This document shows, in pieces, positions 1-6,914 of a DNA stretch of 20,451 nt. The stretch's first letter is position 1. Each line of letters opens with the position of its first letter. The DNA lies in NCBI RefSeq assembly GCF_039539605.1, contig NZ_BAABDL010000065.1, forward strand, positions 1 through 20,451, written 5' to 3'. The notes beneath the pieces were generated by a model. The model searched no databases. It saw only the letters and a list, made by a program, of their open reading frames with translations, and was not told where the DNA came from. The position numbers were made by a program, and so were the translations under genes. The stretch is from Amphibacillus indicireducens. GTDB lineage: Bacteria; Bacillota; Bacilli; Bacillales; Amphibacillaceae.

Positions 1-436
1 ACGACTCTCTTACTTGTCAAAATTGACGTTCGGACAGCGTGCGTAACCTTTTCAGTTACGAACGTGTCGCACGATGGTTATGTCCTACCATAATGGAAGC
101 GGCATTAGACAGTATAGCAGGTTTAAACACCTCCCTTGGATGTACTAAACTGGCATTCAAACTACCGATATGACAAACATTAATATTAACTGGTTCATTT
201 TTTGTATTTAGTGAAATAACAATAAAGTGCTCACGATCTGCATCTTTTAAAAATTTATTCATCAATTTTCGACCATCCTCTGGTGAACTAATTATTCTTT
301 CCTTGTATAGCAGACTTGATTCTTTAATTAACTTTAAGCTAACAATATCTACTCGTTTGGCTGGGATTCTCTTTGATTTGTCCTCCATTACTTTTAGCAA
401 CCCCACTTGTTTATGTTTTTCCAGGTAATTTTTCAT
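1..436 (-). pseudogene. RadC/JAB-domain protein, N-terminal part, frameshifted in the metal-binding motif
   Basis: The intact reading frame starts at ATG 434-436 behind a GGGAGGG ribosome binding site (about 444-450) and stops at 56-58 after 126 codons. The protein resembles the short RadC-like JAB-domain proteins found on mobile elements: residues about 76-121 carry the typical stretches LNTKNEPVNINV, GSLNASLVHPREVF and KPAILSNAASIMVGHNH. In the family the metal-binding JAMM motif continues HNHPSGD, but here the frame reads HNHRATRS and ends. If the frame is shifted after HN, it reads PSCD and stays open to position 1. This fits a 4-base deletion that removed one H codon plus one base. The downstream frame is only weakly RadC-like, so decay may be advanced. 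RadC-type proteins of this kind have no firmly assigned function. I infer a non-functional gene; a sequencing error is the alternative. Confidence 0.72.
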
Positions 437-551
437 CCTTATTCCCTCCCTCGATCGGTATGTAATTATTAAAGCATGATTGTTTCAAGGAAATAATATA
501 TATTTAAAGCATTACTTAATGCGCTTGTTAACCAAGTTAGAGGTCAAGGCG

Positions 552-606
552 AACATGAAAAAAGGGAGACAAATCACCGTCTATGGATGAGTTCGCTCCC
601 TCCCTT
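552..606 (-). terminator. Terminator-like or attenuator-like hairpin, minus strand
   Basis: Read on the minus strand, AAGGGAG (or the adjacent GGGAG) pairs with CTCCC and is followed by six T residues (plus-strand A-run 558-563). The loop contains a second imperfect helix (AACTCATCC against GGTGATT). No minus-strand gene is visible between here and mod. The hairpin therefore either ends antisense transcription or acts as an attenuator in the leader of the broken radC-like gene at 436. Confidence 0.5.
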
Positions 607-930
607 GTATTGAAATACCGTGTGACTTTGCTATTCATGTGAATTTAGGTTATACCAATTTTTATATCATTAGAAATAGTAATCTTATTAATTAATAAGT
701 GCAATAATAATTTTCATTGCCCCTCGATAAGTGCTCCTTTACATGCATCTAAAAAATCTATATCACATCCTTAACTATTTGCTAATAACAGTTTTTGACT
801 GCACTTAGTTCATAACACTTTTTAGCTAACAACTGACTCCCTGTATTTCATCAAAATTACACTAATATTGTATAAAACTGCTTTATTTAGAGTTATTTAT
901 GTAAGGAATTCTAATGAGTAAATAGACCTG
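607..930. other. AT-rich gap, no gene seen; contains a 16-bp palindrome
   Basis: No convincing reading frame with a ribosome binding site is visible on either strand. The one structured feature is a perfect 16-bp palindrome, CTTATTAATTAATAAG, at 684-699. It lies about 240 bases upstream of the mod promoter and could be an operator or just AT-rich chance. Confidence 0.4.
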
Positions 931-933
931 TTA

Positions 934-942
934 TGCTATAAT
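934..942 (+). promoter_or_regulatory. Extended -10 promoter of mod
   Basis: TGCTATAAT combines a perfect -10 hexamer (937-942) with a TG extension. There is no good -35 element, as expected for extended -10 promoters. Transcription would begin near 949, giving a short leader to the TTG start at 975. Confidence 0.6.
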
Positions 943-974
943 TCTAGTTAGAAGGTAGTCGGAGGGGGATTTAC

Positions 975-3032
975 TTGAAAACTAAAATTAACGAAGCGAT
1001 TAAAGATGTCTTAATGCAGTTTGGCAACAAGTATTTCATTGAGGGAATTGTACATAAGAGCAAAGTAATACAGGACTTAGATGAATATGATGTAGCTTTA
1101 ATCGAAGCATTTATAGGAAATGAAACGGTAAAGACTAATTTTACGATTAACATCGCAGGAAATATTGTCATCCAGACGAACAAATTGCTCGAGCTTTTTG
1201 AAGCCGATGAATATTGGCAGGATTCATACACGAAGTACTCAAAGAAAATTGGTTTAACAGCAGGTGGAAAGTTCATTGATGAATCGACAGATGTCGTGCT
1301 TGATTTCCCATACAAAGATACAGTATTAAAAGCAAGTATGAGTAAGGAAGATACGGACAAAGATGATTTACGACCAGATGAACCATTTTTAAATGAAGTC
1401 ATTGCAAAAGAAGAAATTGATGTTCTACTAGATAAGAAGATTTTAATAAATGCGAAAAAGTATGATGAAGAAGGTGAACATGAGGTTGCTAGTTTCAGTG
1501 AAGATGACAATTTAATTATAAAAGGAAATAACTTACTGGCGTTACATACTTTGAAAGAGAAGTATGCAGGGAAAGTGAAATTGATTTATATTGATCCACC
1601 TTATAACACAGGTAATGACAGCTTTAAATATAATGATAAATTTAATCGATCAACTTGGTTAACATTTATTAAAAACAGGTTAGAAGTTGCAAAAGACCTA
1701 CTTAGTAAAGACGGTGCTATTTTCGTTCAATGCGATGATACAGAACAATCTTATTTGAAAATCTTAATGGATGACATCTTTGGAGAAAATAACTTTAAAA
1801 ACATGATAACGATTAAAGCTAAAATTGCAGGTGTCAGTGGAAGTCATCAAGGGAGATCCCTACAAAATAATTGCGAATACATTCTAATGTACTCCAAGGA
1901 TGAAGAAGAGTTTTATCTAAAGTCCACACCCCAGATAGAACAAGAATTGATGCAATATATAGAACAACTTAAAAATGACGGTGTAAGTTGGAAGTATGTA
2001 CAAGTTTTGACTCATCTAGGGGAACGAAAATATCTAGGAGCAATAAAAGATGGTGCAGGAAATCCGATAAAAATGTATGAGCACAGAGAGTCAACTACTA
2101 TGAACATAAATGAATTAGCAAAAAAGAAATACAATGGTGACTTAAAAAAAGCTTATTATGATAATATTGATAAAATTTTTGATACAACGAACGCCCAATC
2201 TTCCATCCGTAAAAGAGTCATGGACTCAATGGAAACGGATACAGATATTACGAGTATTGAGTATGTACCAACGTCTGGAAAAAACAAAGGGAAATTAACT
2301 TCTTTATACTACAAAGGACCTAAAAGAAGGTTATTCACATGGCTAAGTGACATAACCTATAAAAATTTAGAAGGTGAGATTGTTCGGAAAGAAAATGCTG
2401 GAAATCTGTGGGATGATTTACAGTACAATAACATTAATAAAGAAGGGGAAGTTTCTTTCGCAAATGGGAAAAAACCGGAGATGTTAATAAAACGAATCAT
2501 TGAACTTTGTACAGAAGAGAATGATTTAGTTCTCGACTTCTTCATGGGTTCAGCAACCACCCAAGCCGTAGCTCACAAAATGAATCGCCGTTACATTGGT
2601 ATTGAACAGATGGATTACATTAATACAGTATCTGTCCCACGTCTTCAAAAGGTGATTGAAGGTGAGCAAAGTGGGATTTCCAAAGATGTTGAGTGGCAAG
2701 GTGGAGGAAGCTTTGTTTATGTTGAATTAATGGAGAAAAATCGGGGTTTCTTAAAGTCTATTCAAAATGCTGAAACACAAACAGAGTTATACGATGTCTT
2801 TCAGTTCTTGTTGGAAGAAGCAGAAGTTGACTTCCGTGTAGATTTAGAAGCAGTTAAAGACACTTTAAATGAATTATCATTTAGCGACCAAAAGAAACTG
2901 CTCATTAAAATTATCGACAAAAATCAACTGTACTACAACTATTCAGAAATTGACGATGCAAATGTACGTGACCTAATCGAAGACAATGACTACGCATTCA
3001 ACAAGAGTTTTTACGAAAAAGGTGGTGAATAA
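975..3032 (+). CDS. mod: Type III restriction-modification system, modification subunit (adenine-N6 methyltransferase)
   Basis: The start is TTG, chosen because GGAGGGGG (961-968) sits 6 bases upstream. The 685-residue protein is a beta-class DNA methyltransferase: catalytic motif IV (DPPYNT, residues 207-212) precedes the SAM-binding motif I (DFFMGSATT, 521-529). The roughly 300 residues between them would hold the target recognition domain. After motif I comes RRYIGIEQ, typical of Type III Mod proteins. The enzyme should methylate adenine on one strand of a short asymmetric site and form the recognition core of a Mod-Res complex. Motif I reads GSATT rather than the more common GSGTT. The res gene follows after 2 bases, so the two are co-transcribed and probably translationally coupled. 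The recognition sequence cannot be predicted from the protein alone. Confidence 0.95.
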   Translation: MKTKINEAIKDVLMQFGNKYFIEGIVHKSKVIQDLDEYDVALIEAFIGNETVKTNFTINIAGNIVIQTNKLLELFEADEYWQDSYTKYSKKIGLTAGGKFIDESTDVVLDFPYKDTVLKASMSKEDTDKDDLRPDEPFLNEVIAKEEIDVLLDKKILINAKKYDEEGEHEVASFSEDDNLIIKGNNLLALHTLKEKYAGKVKLIYIDPPYNTGNDSFKYNDKFNRSTWLTFIKNRLEVAKDLLSKDGAIFVQCDDTEQSYLKILMDDIFGENNFKNMITIKAKIAGVSGSHQGRSLQNNCEYILMYSKDEEEFYLKSTPQIEQELMQYIEQLKNDGVSWKYVQVLTHLGERKYLGAIKDGAGNPIKMYEHRESTTMNINELAKKKYNGDLKKAYYDNIDKIFDTTNAQSSIRKRVMDSMETDTDITSIEYVPTSGKNKGKLTSLYYKGPKRRLFTWLSDITYKNLEGEIVRKENAGNLWDDLQYNNINKEGEVSFANGKKPEMLIKRIIELCTEENDLVLDFFMGSATTQAVAHKMNRRYIGIEQMDYINTVSVPRLQKVIEGEQSGISKDVEWQGGGSFVYVELMEKNRGFLKSIQNAETQTELYDVFQFLLEEAEVDFRVDLEAVKDTLNELSFSDQKKLLIKIIDKNQLYYNYSEIDDANVRDLIEDNDYAFNKSFYEKGGE

Positions 3033-3034
3033 TT

Positions 3035-5734
3035 GTGGCAAAGAAAAAGAAACAATTACCATTACCTCTTTACGATGAAGTAAAACAATTAAATGAAAGC
3101 TTATTTAACGAGCAATTTGATTGGGAAACACCAGAATACATTACAAATAACATGGTACACACATTCAGGTACTACCAAAATGCCGCTTTACGTTTCTTTC
3201 ATTACTCACAAGTTGCGGAAGCATTTCGTTTTAGAAATGTGAACCATGTACTATTTAATATGGCGACTGGGAGCGGAAAAACAGACTTAATGGCAGGGCT
3301 TATCTTGTACCTCTTCCAAGAACATGGGTATCAAAATTTCCTATTCTTAGTAAATACAAATGGTGTATTAAACAAAACGATTGATAACCTAACAAATATG
3401 TCATCAGAGAAATATTTATATACACCGCAAATTGAAATTGACGGAGAACGAATCGAAATTAGGCAAGTAGAGACATTTCCTAAGACGCAGAGTAAAAATA
3501 CCATTTACTTAAAACTAGCGACTGTTCAACGGGTCGCTTCTGACATTTACACACAAAAGGAAAACGCTATGGGGGCAGAAGACTACGCTAGAGACAAAAT
3601 GGTCATTTTAGGGGATGAAGCCCATCACTATTCTGCTTCTACCAAATCAGAAAAAGAAACAGAACAGTCGTGGGAAAAAGCTATTTCAACGATCCTTCAT
3701 GCAAATGAAGAAAATCGTTTACTAGAATTTACGGCTACAATTGACCTGGAGAACAAAAATGTGTACGAAAAATACAAAGATAAAGTGCTGTACCGTTACG
3801 CTTTAGACCGCTTCATCCAGGACAAGTACTCTAAAAACGTAAAAAGAATTCAATCGAGTAACACCGATGTGGATAACATGCTGAATGTCATTTTATTAAG
3901 TGAATACAGGAGAAGATATGCTTTAGAGGAACATCGTATCTACATGAAACCAGTCATCATGTTTAAATCACAACGAATCGATGCCTCTAACGAAGCACAT
4001 GAACAATTTAATCGCTTAGTGGAAACATTAACAGTTGAGTCTTTAAAATCCTTTTTAGACAGACAAGCTCAAATAGCTTCTGAAGATGATAGCGAGACAC
4101 TGGCACTTGCCCATGATTACTACCGTAACCATGAAACGTTGAGTGACGTGGTAAGAGATATTAAACGTGAGTTAGCACCAACAAGAATCATTAATGCTAA
4201 CGACACGAGTCAATCAGGTATTTTAGAAAAAGGGCATTACGAAGCGTTAAACAGTTTAGAAAGTCCATCGAACCTGTACCGTGTGATTTTCGCCGTTGCT
4301 CGACTGACGGAAGGATGGGATGTTTTAAACCTCTTTGACATTGTTCGCTTGAGTGATGATCCAAAGACAAAAGGAACGAAAGCGACAACGATGTCAGAAG
4401 CTCAATTAATTGGGCGTGGTGCAAGGTACTACCCTTTCTTATTAGAAGGAGAACGTTCATTTACACGTAGATTCGATGATGACAGTAAAGATAGCTTGAT
4501 TTTAGAAACGATTCATTACCATACGATTAATGAACCACAGTACTTGAAGAACTTAGTAAGTGCTTTAGATGAAATGAACTTACCTACAGGGGAAGACAAG
4601 AAGAATCCGCTACTTGATGTAAAGGTAAAACCTGCTTTTAAACGAACGAACGTGTGGAAGTATGGCAGAATTTACTACAATGAAACAGTCGAAGTGGCTG
4701 ACAACTACTATGATTCATTAGAAAAGTATGGGGTAGATACAACTAATGACGTAGTGATTCCTTACATTTCCTCTTTACAGGAAGTGGGCTACAAAGACAC
4801 AAAAGTTCATGAGGACTACTCAAATGCTTACAATGTTGCAGTTTCCTTTGATAGACGTTATTTACAGAAGGTCATGAACCGCTTATGCTTCTATCACTTT
4901 TCTAATCTAAAAAGATACATTCCGTTACTTAAATCGAGAGAGGAATTCTTAGAAGAAAGATGGTTAAACATTTACAATCGAACAATCTATGTAACCGTAC
5001 CACAAACAATGGATGGCGAAGTATTAACTCCGACAGAGAAATTAAATATTCTGGAGCAATATTTTATAGATGTGTCAAAGCAAATTAAAGCAGGTTACAG
5101 TAAAGAACGTGGAACAGGTAAATTTATCGGTTATCCTATTAAAGAATACATTGCGAATTACCGCAAACGTGTACCTAACTATGATACGGGTAGAGCATTC
5201 ATGCAGGATGACCCGCAAACGGTAAAGCGTTACGAATTAAAAGAAGATTTCTTTGTGTATGATTCAGCGATCATTAACTTAACAGAAAAGCAGTTGATTG
5301 ATCGAATTGCAGAAAGAGTGAAAGAATTAGAAAAAGTCTATTCTGATGTGTATTTAATTCGAATGGATGAAAACATGCATCGTGAGTCAGCAAAGAATAA
5401 CAAATTGAAACTGCACCAATTTGGGACGGGGCATGATGAAGTACATTTAGCAGGTTTCCAGCCTGATTTTATTCTTTATCTACAAAACACAGACTACTTC
5501 ATTCAAATTTTTATTGAACCTAAAGGCAGAAACATTGAAGAACAACAGTGGAAAGAAGATTTACTCATGTACATTAATGAACACGAAGCAGAGATTATCT
5601 TTGAAGATGAAATGCAAGATGTGAAGATTAAAGGGGTAAAATTCTATACGATGAATGACGGTAGAGGGTCTATTAGACAAATTGGAGAGATTGCACTTGG
5701 CAGATTGTTTAAGGGATTGAGTGTAAGAGATTAA
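3035..5734 (+). CDS. res: Type III restriction-modification system, restriction subunit (helicase-nuclease)
   Basis: The 899-residue protein starts at GTG 3035, two bases after the mod stop. It carries superfamily 2 helicase motifs in order: Walker A MATGSGKT (76-83), DEAH box (194-197), an EFTAT motif III-like segment, then RLTEGWDV and motif VI QLIGRGAR (457-464). The C-terminal nuclease is of the PD-(D/E)xK type: PD at 810-811 and E828-P-K830. This is the classic Res architecture and near the usual family length. With Mod it forms the complex that moves or slides on DNA using ATP and cuts near pairs of unmethylated sites. All motifs look intact, so the system is predicted to be active. It could restrict phage and plasmid DNA alongside the Hachiman system downstream. 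Confidence 0.95.
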   Translation: MAKKKKQLPLPLYDEVKQLNESLFNEQFDWETPEYITNNMVHTFRYYQNAALRFFHYSQVAEAFRFRNVNHVLFNMATGSGKTDLMAGLILYLFQEHGYQNFLFLVNTNGVLNKTIDNLTNMSSEKYLYTPQIEIDGERIEIRQVETFPKTQSKNTIYLKLATVQRVASDIYTQKENAMGAEDYARDKMVILGDEAHHYSASTKSEKETEQSWEKAISTILHANEENRLLEFTATIDLENKNVYEKYKDKVLYRYALDRFIQDKYSKNVKRIQSSNTDVDNMLNVILLSEYRRRYALEEHRIYMKPVIMFKSQRIDASNEAHEQFNRLVETLTVESLKSFLDRQAQIASEDDSETLALAHDYYRNHETLSDVVRDIKRELAPTRIINANDTSQSGILEKGHYEALNSLESPSNLYRVIFAVARLTEGWDVLNLFDIVRLSDDPKTKGTKATTMSEAQLIGRGARYYPFLLEGERSFTRRFDDDSKDSLILETIHYHTINEPQYLKNLVSALDEMNLPTGEDKKNPLLDVKVKPAFKRTNVWKYGRIYYNETVEVADNYYDSLEKYGVDTTNDVVIPYISSLQEVGYKDTKVHEDYSNAYNVAVSFDRRYLQKVMNRLCFYHFSNLKRYIPLLKSREEFLEERWLNIYNRTIYVTVPQTMDGEVLTPTEKLNILEQYFIDVSKQIKAGYSKERGTGKFIGYPIKEYIANYRKRVPNYDTGRAFMQDDPQTVKRYELKEDFFVYDSAIINLTEKQLIDRIAERVKELEKVYSDVYLIRMDENMHRESAKNNKLKLHQFGTGHDEVHLAGFQPDFILYLQNTDYFIQIFIEPKGRNIEEQQWKEDLLMYINEHEAEIIFEDEMQDVKIKGVKFYTMNDGRGSIRQIGEIALGRLFKGLSVRD

Positions 5735-5765
5735 TTATTCAAGAATACTTTTTCATATCTGTATA

Positions 5766-5840
5766 AATCATAATCCGCTATTTACTGATTTATAGACTTT
5801 GGAAGTAGAAGCCTATAATTAGTAAATAGCGAATCATAAT
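5766..5840. repeat. Palindromic mini-element flanked by 9-bp direct repeats
   Basis: AATCATAAT occurs at 5766-5774 and again at 5832-5840. Between them are inverted arms CGCTATTTACT (5776-5786) and AGTAAATAGCG (5821-5831). The pairing continues inward (TTATAG-CTT with AAG-CTATAA) with two mismatches and one bulge, giving an arm of about 24 bases and a short loop. The layout is that of a small inverted-repeat insertion with a target duplication, or of a REP-like palindromic repeat. It has no T-run, so it is a poor terminator. A TATAAT hexamer lies inside at 5814-5819, reading toward hamA. Confidence 0.6.
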
Positions 5841-5844
5841 ATGG

Positions 5845-5926
5845 TGTAAACTAAATATAGATTAGCTTCTAATAAATTTTCTACTTTAGTTTTAAAAGGA
5901 TAAATAGCAAGGGTACTTAGTTTACA
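5845..5926. repeat. 10-bp inverted repeat upstream of hamA
   Basis: TGTAAACTAA (5845-5854) is exactly complementary to TTAGTTTACA (5917-5926). The pair flanks about 60 bases of AT-rich DNA and ends 32 bases before the hamA start. It could be a paired binding site for a regulator or part of a leader structure. The role is unknown. Confidence 0.45.
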
Positions 5927-5958
5927 TAGAATTAGACTGTATATAAGGAAGTGATTAG

Positions 5959-6909
5959 ATGGAGAGGGTAAAAGAGGCCAAAAACGTACTTTCCTGTAAA
6001 ATAGCAGAATCAAATTTACATTCATTTTTTATAGACTTTGATTTAAATGATGAAGGTACATTAACCCAGATGCTAAACAAGTTTGTCAGATTATTAATGG
6101 AAGAAATACCTTCCTTTGCCTTTGGTTATCATCAAAGTACTAATATCCCTCAAGAACAAATACTAAGGTTATTAATAGATGCTGCTAATTCTATATATAA
6201 AATTGATGCGTATAATAAAGTAGCTCTTAAGTATGAAGCTGGTGAGGTCATTGATGACGACATTGATGATAAGTATTTAAGAAGGGGCGAATTTGGAGAA
6301 TTAATTTTGCACTTTGTTTTAAAATACTTTTTTGATACCGTACCATTGGTTGCTAAAGTTTATTTTAAAGACTCTTATGGACACGCTGTACATGGATTCG
6401 ATTCAGTACATATTCAACCAGAAACAAATACTCTTTGGCTAGGAGAATCAAAATTATACACTGACGGTGAGAGGGGTGTAGATGCATTGATACAGGACTT
6501 ATTTGATCATTTTAACGCCTCTTATTTTGATAACGAATTTACAATCATTTCGAAAAGAATTAAAGATACAAAAAAGGAACTTAAGCAAGAGATTGATAAT
6601 CCTGAGTACTGGATTAAATTATTAAATTCTTATACTAAATTATCAGATCAGTTAGATAATATAATTATACCATTCTTTTGTGCATATGAAACTTCTGTTT
6701 TTGACCATTTTGATGATGATAAGACTTTCACTTCCAGATACATAGAAGAAACTAATAGATTAAACGAAAGATTTTTAAATAAAAAGAAAACACATCCATG
6801 GCATGGGAAATTAAATGTAATTGTTATTTTAATGCCATTGGATAGTAAACGAAAACTTGTGTCTGCCTTACATCACAAGCTTAAAACAATTCAATCCTTA
6901 GGAGGTTAA
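5959..6909 (+). CDS. hamA: Hachiman anti-phage system nuclease-type sensor/effector HamA (DUF1837)
   Basis: The start is ATG with AAGGAAG (5946-5952) upstream. The 316-residue protein has the DUF1837 signature pattern: RGEFGE (109-114), then HGFDSVH (145-151) and LGESKLY (about 161-167). Together E111, D148 and E163-S-K165 look like a PD-(D/E)xK-type nuclease site. In characterised Hachiman systems HamA is held inactive in complex with the helicase HamB and degrades DNA once released by damaged or phage DNA. The gene directly precedes a HamB-type helicase, whose ribosome binding site lies inside the last hamA codons. Base composition is visibly more AT-rich than the chromosomal genes to the right, consistent with acquisition. 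A related E. coli pair, AbpA-AbpB, has the same domain combination. Confidence 0.85.
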   Translation: MERVKEAKNVLSCKIAESNLHSFFIDFDLNDEGTLTQMLNKFVRLLMEEIPSFAFGYHQSTNIPQEQILRLLIDAANSIYKIDAYNKVALKYEAGEVIDDDIDDKYLRRGEFGELILHFVLKYFFDTVPLVAKVYFKDSYGHAVHGFDSVHIQPETNTLWLGESKLYTDGERGVDALIQDLFDHFNASYFDNEFTIISKRIKDTKKELKQEIDNPEYWIKLLNSYTKLSDQLDNIIIPFFCAYETSVFDHFDDDKTFTSRYIEETNRLNERFLNKKKTHPWHGKLNVIVILMPLDSKRKLVSALHHKLKTIQSLGG

Positions 6910-6914
6910 TATTG

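Noticed and set aside
36..68. Imperfect hairpin at the end of the radC-like frame, considered as an integron attC-like or recombination site
   Set aside because: The core sites of attC are not matched and the hairpin lies in what would be codons of the shifted radC frame, so chance is more likely.
971..1510. Long minus-strand open frame opposite mod
   Set aside because: It is antisense to the conserved mod gene, its Ser/Lys-rich translation resembles no family, and it lacks a ribosome binding site.
4197..4460. Minus-strand open frame opposite res
   Set aside because: It overlaps conserved helicase motifs of res on the other strand and has no supporting signals.
5834..6025. Minus-strand open frame across the hamA start
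   Set aside because: It runs through the hamA RBS and start, is very AT-rich and has no recognisable protein features.
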